DNA of 64,000 bases, from NCBI RefSeq assembly GCF_024139115.2, contig NC_085139.1, forward strand, positions 102,100,158 through 102,164,157, read 5' to 3'. A model generated the notes under the pieces. That model searched no databases. It worked only from the letters and a program-made list of their open reading frames with translations, and was not told the origin of the DNA. Shown here one piece after another: positions 23,885 through 33,735 of the stretch (positions within the stretch are counted from its first letter, which is position 1; the number at the start of each line of letters is the position of its first letter). This stretch comes from Armigeres subalbatus. Lineage: Eukaryota; Arthropoda; Insecta; Diptera; Culicidae. A program made the position numbers and the translations under genes.

Positions 23885-25530
23885 TGACGTAGGACTACGT
23901 CTGTGTTTTCTATACCGGGGTACATGTTGCGATTGTGAAAATTGAGGAGCTTCACGAAAAAATGATAAACTTTGAACGGAGCCGTTTCTCGATGGATTTT
24001 AAGTTCTATATAGCCACATTGATTATTTATATCAAAAATTATTTGGGAAAAAGTTCAAAGAAATCAACCAATCCCGTGCGTATATCGCAAGCACGGACAT
24101 CAAAATTGACTACTATCCTCAGTTCGAACAAGATTTTGCTGAAAGCGGACAACGCAGCGTTAGCCGGCATCGGAATACCATCTCTACCGATGGTGGCTTT
24201 CCGGTGCAACCTTAACTAATGGGAATAATTTCTCAGTACAAAAAGAAGATACATTGAGAAGAATTGTCTGCACACTACAAAGCAGAATCTCATGGTGACT
24301 GCAGGAAATCTGATAGCGTCGGTATCAGTCCCAGTGGCGACCTTCGGTGGGTGTTTGCTGCAGAAAATATTATCCTGATAATGGTGTCTGTATAGAGATT
24401 GATTAATTAATCTGTATAGATTTGATTTTGTAAGAATTCATTGAGCTAGGAATGAATTCAGTACAACAAAATTTGAACATTATTCTTTTCTTACTCATTT
24501 AAATTTTGCACTTTTCCGAGTTTTCATTGCGATTGCGTTTATTTTTATTTATGCGCCTTTCTGAACAACAACTAAATTGCTGAACGTTGCAAGAAAATTC
24601 CACTCTCTAACGCTGAATGGCTACAGACACTAACGCAGTGAATAAATATTGTGCCGCATCCACCGTCGACGTCACTGATGTCGTTTGGACCGCAATCGAC
24701 ACGAATAATGCTCCTTTCCAGTCACTAACAGCAGCAAAATGAGCCATAATTTGGCAAGAAAATTCTACCTGAGCATCAAATTCAAATATGGCAAATCAAA
24801 CCTTCTTCTGTGTGAATTTCGTGATCCTGAAAAGGGTCGATTTATGTTAATGTCACTTTAGTGCTGCTGCCAAAAATCACCACAAAATAAAAAAATTGTG
24901 ATTCTTCGAAGATTTTTATCCATTTTATTCTCATTCTGTCCTTATTTTTCCTTCCTTATTTTTAATCATGCATAATTTCTAACACTCTGTGTTGAACTAA
25001 ATGTTCTATTAAAAAAAACACGTTAATAAAGTAATTTAAAAAAAGTCTAACGCTAACTCAGCCAGTCACCATCAATCGAAAACTTGCGAGAAAATTTCAC
25101 TTGCTCAGTGTGCTAATTTACCATAACTGCCGCAGACGACATCGTTGAGGTGAAGTTAGGCGCGCTATTTATGGCAACGGGAGAAACAAATTTTCTGCAG
25201 CAACCACGCTGACTACCAGCACCGATGCCGAAGCTGGGACCACTCTATGCGAAATCGCGATCAAAATTGCTCGTGCCCGGTGCGCGCGGTAAATCAGTTT
25301 TCTTCTACCCAATAAAATAAGCTTATTCGCCCCGCCCCAGTGTTATTCATCATTGGTGGGCAGGGCTGATGGGCAAGATTCCTTGGATAGAAGAAAGCTG
25401 CGGTAGCATTTACTGTTAAACAACACAGGGTCCGTTCTGCTACTACTAATAAATTTCATTACATATAGCTACGTAGTTCTACGTCACTTTTGCGCACAAT
25501 CCTATTAGTTTGTAACTTTTAGTTTTTCAT
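23885..25530. repeat. Composite interspersed repeat, copy 2
   Basis: Begins TGACGTAGGACTACGT (23885-23900); the inverse motif, with one change, is at 25471-25486. Shares interior motifs and the tail beyond the palindrome (CTTTTAGTTTTTC) with copy 1 at 14205-17815 but lacks the nested element. A frame of 94 codons at 23935-24219 has no recognisable domain. Confidence 0.68.
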
Positions 25531-26378
25531 TTAGCTAACCAAAAATTCAAATTTCTCCAGCCCGAACTTTAGTTTTACATGACTATGTATTAAAATTTTC
25601 TATTTATATAAAATAAAACTAACTTTTATTTTACCTTTCTTCTCTTTGCAGGTATGTATTGTCAGTGGACGCAGCTAAAGCACACGACACGATTACTCTT
25701 ATTCACGGTATTGTAGTATCTGATTGATAGCATACTGGAAAAATTGTCAGTAATCACAGTCGCACCGTTTTGACTTAAATTCCGAATAAGACTCATATTC
25801 CGAACACTGGAGTTTTAGCGCCCGAAAACTTTAATTTTTCTTCGGTTCTAAGTACAGAAGATTGAGATTATAAACAAATGCAGTATCCTATGGGTAGAAT
25901 TACGCGAATAAAAAGTTAAAATGACTGTTGAACAAGGTGCTCGAAATATGAGTCGAAACGATACACTGCACACTATGAATACAACTTCGCACGATTTCAC
26001 TTCGATGGAATCAACGCTAGACTAGCTGCATTGCACTGAAATTGTTTGTCAATCTTTGATAAGGGTTTTTTTGTTGAGGCGAGAAACCACTACGTCTACG
26101 TCTACGTCTCGATGTGTTCTGATCATATTTTGTTCAGAATTTACTCTCCTTATGTCGATATGGTCAAATTTTTAGGCTACTAGACCATCTTTGGACAATA
26201 ACAAACACATCAACAACAGGAAACGACATTTGTTTTGTTGTCGTTTTTCATAGCAACGAGCTTTTTTGGATCTAGTATTCCTCGATCTCTCCCTATCTCG
26301 GTCCCTTCAATATCGAGATGTGGAGAGGCGATCAACTACCCTTTTTTTAATAAGGGGTTATCGCTAAATATGCTTTTT
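25531..26378. other. AT-rich DNA, one short transposon-end fragment
   Basis: No gene supported. About 26280-26335 carries CTCTCCCTATCTCGGTCCCT and CAATATCGAG, resembling the subterminal part of the 19140-19593 family. Confidence 0.55.
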
Positions 26379-27189
26379 TTAAATCTCGGTCCCCACCACG
26401 CAACCACGATCGATCCACCTTGCTCGCTGCGCACCTCGCATTATTTTGACCGGATTATTGTACGACATTCTGGCTACGTGCCCGGCCCACCGCAGTCGTC
26501 CGATTTTCGCGTGAACGATGGACGGTTCTCCCAACAGCTTATGCAACTCGTGGTTCATGCGCCTCCTCCACGTATCGACCGTCATTGCACCCCACTATAG
26601 CTAGTTTTTTTTTTCGAAAACTCCAAGTGTGCATTGCCTACCGGTCTAAGGAGCGTTTTTGTAGATAGTCAGTTGGTACGGCGGTCCTGTCGGAGCCTCT
26701 TGTATGTACGATTCCCAGCCACGATGCATCGCCGAATTTGTCTGCTGGTGTCGTTTTCGCCGCGCCGGTCACCAATGAACGAAAGTACACCAATTCTTCA
26801 AACATACAAACAAACTCGCCATCTTCGGATCGGCAATCCCATGCATCTCCCGCAAGGCTTCTGGAGAGAAAGTTATGTGTCATAATATCGATGTCGTTGA
26901 CCAAACCAAATAGCTGAAAGGACTTCGTGAAAATCGTACCATTCGTGTCAATATCTGCCTTTCGTATTACTCCCTCCAACGCTATGTTGAATAGCAGGCA
27001 CGAATGACCATCACCTTCGAAAGACCGCCCGCAACTCTCTGCGTGCTTCAAAGAGACTCGAAAATGCCCTGATACTCGAACTACGTATATCACCCGATCC
27101 ATTGTCGTCTTGACCAACCACGCTTGTTCGTCATAATATTCCCGTTTATGTCCTCTCACATGTCGAACTGCGGCACGTGGTCCTAACAC
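26379..27189 (-). pseudogene. Degraded RTE-type reverse transcriptase remnant
   Basis: On the minus strand, 27189-26638 retains CLLFNIALEGVIRKAD and a decayed FADD region (GLVNDIDIM, so the catalytic AspAsp is no longer FADD). Further on, 26585-26379 retains WRRRMNHELHK and GRLRWAGHVARM. These match the order in the 7532-9175 RT region but are far more diverged and internally deleted. It is a separate, older insertion of the same clade. No boundaries found. Confidence 0.85.
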
Positions 27190-27293
27190 TGCCTACCTAA
27201 TATTAATCGGGAATTTAGTGTGAGAACCCAAAACTAAATACTTAAAGTTTTCTTGAATGTAAGTTAAATTTACTTAATATTAAGTAAAATATA

Positions 27294-27590
27294 CAGTGAA
27301 CTCTCCCTTACTCGATATTGACCATCCAGTTAGGGAGGTATCGAAATAAGGAACACATTCTTATTTTGCCTAGGGAAGTCAATGGTAAGAAGTTAGAAGT
27401 GATAGTGCGAAGTGAGAAGTAGTATGTGAGTAGTGACATAAACAGAAGCAATGAATGAGAAAAGAGAGACGATAAATGGGACTTCTCACTGTATCACTAT
27501 CTAACTTTCACTCTATTTATTTCTTACTTTTCATTTTTCACTTTTCATTTCTCATATCTCACTTCCGACTACTCATTTCTCAGTAATTAC
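27294..27590 (+). mobile_element. Third copy of the minisatellite-carrying transposon family (partial)
   Basis: Begins TACAGTGAACTCTCCCTTAC at 27292-27311, then GTTAGGGAGGTATCGA and AAGGAACACATTCTTATTTT, then short tracts of both GAGAAGT-type (27390-27480) and its complement (27481-27590). The two opposed tracts form a loose inverted repeat. Confidence 0.72.
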
Positions 27591-27741
27591 CAACAAAAAA
27601 AAGGCAGAAACGTCGGGCAAAACAAAACTCATCGTTTTGAATACATAAGACAGAGAAAGCCAAAAAAATCCAGACCAAATGCTCCAGTCGATCTCTTTCT
27701 TTAAAAAAAAATATTAATTCTAACTTCTAAATTTTCACATC

Positions 27742-27866
27742 AACGGGCTTGGTGGTCATATGGCTACCGCTTCTGCCTCATACGCAGGAGGTCGTGGGTT
27801 CAATCCCAGGCTCGTTCCATTCCTTCTACTTTGTTCTACATGTTCTAGCAATCGCTAGAATCGGAA
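27742..27866 (+). mobile_element. tRNA-like SINE head directly upstream of satellite B
   Basis: GGCTTGGTGGTCATATGGC (A-box-like) followed 30-odd bases later by GGTTCAATCCC (B box, 27798-27808) and GGCTCGTTCC gives a tRNA-like fold plan. It is followed by TTCTACTTTGTTCTAC and then satellite B. It lacks the features of a functional tRNA gene and is better read as a third SINE family. Confidence 0.7.
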
Positions 27867-27869
27867 ATG

Positions 27870-29573
27870 GGCTCTTGGAAGGAGGCTTCCGAGCCTCTTG
27901 GAAGGATGCTTCCGAGCCTCTTGGAAGGAGGCTTCCGAGCCTCTTGGAAGGAGGCTTCCGAGCCTCTTGGAAGGAGGCTTCCGAGCCTCTTGGAAGTAGG
28001 CTTCCGAGCCTCTTGGAAGGAGGCTTCCGAGCCTCTTGGAAGGAGGCTTGCGGGCCTCTTGGAAGGAGGCTTCCGAGCCTCTTGGAAGGAGGCTTCCGAG
28101 CCTCTTGGAAGGAGGCTTCCGAGCCTCTTGGAAGGAGGCTTCCGAGCCTCTGGGAAGGAGGCTTCCGGGCCGCTTGGAAGGAGGCTTCCGAGCCTCTTGG
28201 AAGGAGGCTTCCGAGCCTCTTGGAAGGAGGCTTCCGGGCCTCTTGGAAGGAGGCTTCCGAGCCTCTTGGAAGGAGGCTTCCGAGCCTCTTGGAAGGAGGC
28301 TTCCGAGCCTCTTGGAAGGAGGCTTCCGAGCCTCTTGGAAGGAGGCTTCCGAGCCTCTTGGAAGGAGGCTTCCCGAGCCTCTTGGAAGGAGGCTTCCCGA
28401 GCCTCTTGGAAGGAGGCTTCCCGAGCCTCTTGGAAGGAGGCTTCCCGAGCCTCTTGGAAGGAGGCTTCCGAGCCCTCTTGGAAGGAGGCTTCCGGGCCTC
28501 TTGGAAGGAGGCTTCCAGGCCTCTTGGAAGGAGGCCTGAGCCTCTTGGAAGGAGGCTTCCAGGCCTCTTGGAAGGAGGCTTCCGAGCCTCTTGGAAGGAG
28601 GCTTCCTGAGCCTCTTGGAGGAGGCTTCCAGGCCTCTTGGAAGGAGGCTTCCAGGCCTCTTGGAAGGAGGCTTCCGAGCCTCTTGGAAGGAGGCTTCTGA
28701 GCCTCTTGGAAGGAGGCTTCCGAGCCTCTTGGAAGGAGGCTTCCAGGCCTCTTGGAAGGAGGCTTCTGAGCCTCTTGGAAGGAGGCTTCCGAGCCTCTTG
28801 GAAGGAGGCTTCCAGGCCTCTTGGAAGGAGGCTTCCGAGCCTCTTGAAGGAGGCTTCCGAGGCCTCTTGAAGGAGGCTTCCGGGCCTCTTGAAAGGAGGC
28901 TTCCGGAGCCTCTTGAAAGGAGGCTTCCGAGCCTCTTGAAGGAGGCTTCCAGCCTCTTGAAGGAGGCTTCTGAGCCTCTTGAAAGGAGGCTTCCAGGCCT
29001 CTTGAAGGAGGCTTCCGGGCCTCTTGAAAGGAGGCTTCTGAGCCTCTTGAAAGGAGGCTTCCGGGCCTCTTGAAAGGAGGCTCTGGGCCTCTTGAAAGGA
29101 GGCTTCCGGGCCTCTTGAAAGGAGGCTTCCGGGCCTCTTGAAAGGAGGCTTCTGAGCCTCTTGAAGGAGGCTTCGAGCCTCTTGAAAGGAGGCTTCCAGG
29201 CCTCTTGAAAGGAGGCTCTGAGCCTCTTGAAAGGAGGCTTCCGAGCCTCTTGAAAGGAGGCTTCCAGCCTCTTGAAAGGAGGCTTCCTGAGCCTCTTGAA
29301 AGGAGGCTTCCAAGCCTCTTAAAAGGAGGAATTCCGAGCCTCTTGAAAGGAGGCTTCCGGCCCCCTTGAAGGGAGGCTTTCGAGCCCCTTGAAAGGAGGC
29401 TTCCGAGCCTCTTGAAAGGAGGCTTCCGAGCCTCTTGAAAGGAGGCTTCCGAGCCTCTTGAAAGGAGGCTTCCGAGCCTCTTGAAAGGAGGCTTCCGAGC
29501 CTCTTGAAAGGAGACTTCCGAGCCTCTTGAAAGGAGGCTTCCGAGCCTCTTGAAAGGAGGCTTCCGAGCCTCT
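27870..29573. repeat. Satellite B: tandem array of a 23-bp hairpin unit
   Basis: About 74 units. Arms GAGGCT and AGCCTC surround a four-base loop TCCG (variants TCCA, TCTG), joined by a seven-base linker. The linker reads CTTGGAA-type up to about 28840 and CTTGAAA-type after it, so there are two homogenised blocks. A second overlapping dyad, GGAAG/CTTCC around GAGG, exists in the first block. Single-base indels are frequent from about 28840 to 29390. Long frames on both strands are artefacts of the 69-bp period of three units. Confidence 0.97.
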
Positions 29574-30196
29574 ATATTGAGAATATTGAGTTTTGTCTGT
29601 TCTGTGCCCGTTTTATCCTGCCCTTAAGTTCTACTAAAACTTTATATTATTATATTATTATTATACTTTTTGTATTTTTATATATTTTTCAGGAACAAAT
29701 ATTCTTAGTTTATGATGTAATGAATTTTAAAAATTCATAATTAATCAATTAATTATGTTTATTTCGCTTGTAGATCGTTTGGTCTTGTGGTCATTTGGCA
29801 TATTTTTTTACAACATACGATCATTAAGCGGGTTAAGACCATATAGGGAGCGGGACCATTTGGGCAGCTCCCTCTATTCCCATCCGCAACGATAATAACT
29901 CGACCGCATTCCAACCAAATGGCTTGATTGTTTGTACATCACTAGACTAGATATCGACAGAAACTAATAATTTACTAGAAACCAAGTAAATCGGTTGTAA
30001 TGCGCTCGAGCAATGAACGTTGCTGACGGGAATAGGGGTTGCTGCCCAAATGGTTCTCTACCCAAGTTTTTTCACTGCGCGTTTTTTCCTAAATTTTTCA
30101 ATTTTCACGATTTTTGCGACGGAGCAGGAATGGTTGGTTCGTACTATCTTTGGTCGAGTTTGTAAGACCAATCTGTGGCTCGTGAATATTTCACAC
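29574..30196. other. AT-rich DNA without recognised genes
   Basis: A TATTATT-rich patch at 29640-29700 is followed by unremarkable sequence. TCTGTTCTGTGCCCG at 29597-29611 may belong to the SINE that precedes satellite B, which would place the array inside that SINE, but this is unproven. Confidence 0.5.
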
Positions 30197-30376
30197 AATG
30201 CTAAACACTTGCTATCTGCGGAAAAAGTTTTGTTGGGTATAAATCAAAGTGACCAGATAGTTCATAGTTGTACCATGTAATCTTCGAAGCCGAAGTGATG
30301 CAATCCAGTTAGGTGTCTTGCTTTTTACAGGAAACTGACTGGTCACATTAGGATAAAGCAACGGTGGAGCTGGTTA
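30197..30376 (+). repeat. 180-bp direct repeat, left copy
   Basis: Starts AATGCTAAACACTTGC and ends GGTGGAGCTGGTTA. It matches 31322-31501 with only a few differences. The pair brackets 945 bp. Confidence 0.92.
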
Positions 30377-30624
30377 GGTATCAGGTATCAGAACGTCGGC
30401 TCAGAAGGCACGTTTCCCTCAATTTGGGAGATTTGTGCCATCGACTTCACTGGTCTTTCTCATCATTTACCTGACGGAAAAGGAAGTGAAAAGGGGAAAG
30501 GAAGAGGAAGTGAAGTTGGAAAGGAGAATGGAACCATTTATAGGAAAGCCAATTATGTAGACTCACACGCATTCAGCTAGGGACTAAAGAGAGGTGTCAC
30601 AAAAACACAGAGGACGTAACAATG

Positions 30625-30976
30625 GACGAACGTCAAAGACGAAACACAGAGTGCACTGTGAAAAAACGCATAATGCGAATCCATATAAGTGACAATTTGT
30701 TGAAAACCAAGTAAAATACATATTCATAACCCCACTCTTATTTAACCTCACGTTGAGATTGAACAAGAGTAGCCAAAGATAAACGTCAAGGACGAGACAC
30801 AGAGTACACTGTTAAAAAACGCATAATGCGAATCCATATAGGTAACATACACAAAGCACGTAAGAAACGCATAATGCGAATCCATATAGGTGACAATTTG
30901 TTGAAAACTAATTAAAACACATATTCATAACCCCACTCTTATTTAACCTCACGATGAGGTTGAATAAGAGTAGCAG
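30625..30976 (+). repeat. Tandem duplication of a ~150-200-bp segment
   Basis: Two units (about 30625-30773 and 30779-30976) share ACGCATAATGCGAATCCATA, GACAATTTGTTGAAAAC, CATATTCATAACCCCACTC and AACAAGAGTAGC-type ends. The second unit carries an extra internal copy of the ACGCATAATGCG stretch (three in total). Confidence 0.88.
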
Positions 30977-31256
30977 ATTATCTCGGAGAAGTAAAAAGTC
31001 AACTACGCCATAGCTCCGGTTAGCGCAGCGAGGGCTAAAATACTGTGAAGGGGGCCCTGGTGCTTCACAGGCTCCGTTTTCTGTTAGGTTCTTATTAGAT
31101 CCCCCTAACCATTCATTCGTAGGCACGGTAAGCATAAAGCCGCATCACACCGAGAATTAGGGGTCACCTGTATGGTGGACTTTTACCACTGGAACAGGCA
31201 ATCCGTAATGTTATTCTTAGCAAGATAACAAGCTGCCGACACCACACGGCAATCTA

Positions 31257-31318
31257 GGCTGTTCGTGGAGAGAAGTTGACATTGACTTTACGTCAACTCT
31301 CAATGTGGCCGAACAGCC
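31257..31318. repeat. 62-bp imperfect hairpin
   Basis: Outer arms GGCTGTTCG and CGAACAGCC, inner arms GTTGAC and GTCAAC. It could be a tiny foldback element or a structured RNA element; there is no further evidence for either. Confidence 0.75.
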
Positions 31319-31321
31319 GAA

Positions 31322-31501
31322 AATGCTAAACACTTGCTATCTGCGGAAAAAGTTTTGTTGGGTATAAATTAAAGTGACCAGATAGTTCATAGTTGTACCA
31401 TGTAATCTTCGAAGCCGAAGTGATGCAATCCAGTTAGGTGTCTTGCTTTTTACAGGAAACTGACTGGTCAAATTAGGATAAAGCAACGGTGGAGCTGGTT
31501 A
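31322..31501 (+). repeat. 180-bp direct repeat, right copy
   Basis: Partner of 30197-30376. The repeats do not start TG and end CA and no primer-binding site was seen next to them, so an LTR origin is not supported; a local duplication is simpler. Confidence 0.92.
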
Positions 31502-33514
31502 AGTTGGAAAAGTTCGGCAAAGTCCACTTTTTTAACAATGCAAAGAGGCATTGCATTGCTGCTGATAAGCACGTAAACATACCAAGCAGCCAGTAAAACG
31601 CCGAAGTATATTGTAAACATCTTCAAGTTACTTCCGATTTAGGATATTTATCATATTGCAAAGTGATTACCTCTAGTACAGAGTACTCAACAGAGGAAAT
31701 TGAAATCAGTTTTTTGTGTCGTTATCGTCTACTAAGTAATGTGAAGGCTAGAAGATCACTTCAAAACTGAAATTTTTACTGAAATAACGACCATAAGTGA
31801 GCAACCCTAGCTGCATCACATAGCAATGCCGATGTCGACCGAGGTTTCTCTAATTCAGGAAGAATAATGAGCGATGATCGGCCGTAGATCATGTTTTTTA
31901 AATTCTTTATTGAAATGATTTAAAAAGGAATTTGAGATAAAAGGATTCGTCGATGACGACGGCACATCCGGCCTATTCCAATCCAATTACAAACTGTATT
32001 TAGAAGAACAAGGCGAAACAAGAAGCTGGAATAGGAGAAAAGTTTAAGATCAGAATAGAACGGAAATGAGGAAACTAAAAAAGCAAGGAAATAATTCTCC
32101 AGGTAAGGAAGCGGAGACAAGAATACATACTACTGATAAGTATTATAAGTACGTAAAGTAATAAAGATATCAGAGTACAGTGTTTCCAAGGTAGTTTTTT
32201 TTTCTAAAATAATCGAACAAGGGCTGCATTTTTAGAAAAGATAAAATAGCAAACAGAAATTCCGATTGACAGCATTTGGGTAAAGTTCTATCTTTGAAAT
32301 CAAATCCTGTCCTGTATATCCCCTCTTAAAGAAACTATAAGGCAATGGTGGATCTGAATCCTTCTTCAAAAAGAGTACATATCCCGGAATAATGCAATAG
32401 TAAATGTGTTCCTTTTTTTTAAATGGGTCGTTTCCCAGAATAGTGAAACATGAACAAATGTTATTCTTTCTTGGATAAAACCTGAGACGAGACATACCAA
32501 GACGCTGCTTCTTTTCTCTTGTTTTGACACTTGTTCTTCTTTTCATCACAGTTGACCACTGAGTTTCAACTGTTTCCTTGATTGTTTCACCTAAGCCCCG
32601 GGTGGACTCTGCCTAGCACAATAAAAGTGTATCTAATTCGCGAATTAGTAAATTAATTTTCATAACGATTTTTATACCGGGAACAAAACACACGTTTATA
32701 ACTGATTAATAATAAGCTAACGGGGGGATTTGAAATACTCGTTAAAGTAAAAAAGTCTTCGTAAAACAAAAATCATGCGGAATATTTTATTTGGGATACC
32801 AATACTTTCACACAAAAAGCTGCTGGCTGCAACTGACCAAAAATCAAAAAATGACTTGCTTTGAATCTCGTTTTTTGTATACCATTTTATAGCCAGATTA
32901 ATTCATTACTGGGTTAAATATTAGTTACACCTTCCGGAAGCGATGTGACTAATTTTATGCTTAACTTACTAGAATACTATAAAAAACGGGAAAACCCAAA
33001 AAAAAGCAAAATATTTTCGGCCGCCACTTTGTAAGAAGCTGCCCCATAGTGCAATATCCGTAATAAGAATGAATGTGATCTTATTTTGATGTAGGCGAAT
33101 CTGACCAGAATAAGGAAAATACATATATGAGATCCCTTCTTAACCTTAACCTTCAGGGACTCGCATGGTCCTGGATCGCTTACGGAGTCCCCCCGCTCTT
33201 GTAAATGACAAGCGTGCTTTTTTCAAAGGAGTTGTAGTTTTACATCGGGGATAGGTTAGCAATAAGCATCGATTTTTTAACATAATTTTTTAACCAAAAA
33301 ATATTTTGATAAATCCATTTTTGCGGAATAAAATTTGGTGGATTATACCGTTTCAGAATGACTTTTGGTGGAATGAATTACAGAATGTTTCAATAAGCAA
33401 ACTGGCATTTTCTTATCTTATATACATGTAGTGTAGAATAACTAGCGGCAATATTGAAGCCTATAATTGATTTTCTCCTCTCCTTACATTATAACGGACA
33501 GTTTTTTTTTTTTC
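31502..33514. other. Unique AT-rich DNA
   Basis: No supported gene. A minus-strand frame of 105 codons (32549-32232) overlaps sequence loosely like the dispersed 52-bp repeat and has no known domain. Confidence 0.5.
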
Positions 33515-33735
33515 AAAATAATTTATTTTGTTCCATACCGGGTAGACAAAATTATTTAAAGAAAGCATCACCTCCTCCATTCGCATTGTTTCGGGTAAAC
33601 GAGTTCATTTATGGAAGGGACTATCTACCCTCTATGTCTCATACAGGACAAATGTGAACATTTGATGAAGGCATTATCTCCTCCCTTCGCTTTGTACCGG
33701 GCAAACGCGATCATTTAAGGACAAGTCTCTCGGAA
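33515..33735. repeat. Dispersed ~52-bp repeat, diverged cluster 1
   Basis: Repeated motif series: CCGGGTAGAC or CCGGGCAAACGC, ATTTAAAGAA or ATTTAAGG, then a CATTATCTCCTCC-type segment. The same series occurs at 48100-48316, 49440-49690, 50215-50400 and 60715-60900. Confidence 0.7.

Noticed and set aside
27744..27816. Functional tRNA gene
   Set aside because: A and B boxes are present but the arms do not form a convincing cloverleaf and the sequence continues as a repeat body; the same holds for the other SINE heads at 11752, 17262, 51305 and 58733.
27749..29313. Frames of 277-495 codons on both strands of satellite B
   Set aside because: Period artefact of the 23-bp unit and lack of stops in the unit.
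30197..31501. Small LTR retrotransposon
   Set aside because: The 180-bp repeats lack TG...CA ends, and no primer-binding site, polypurine tract or gag/pol was seen.
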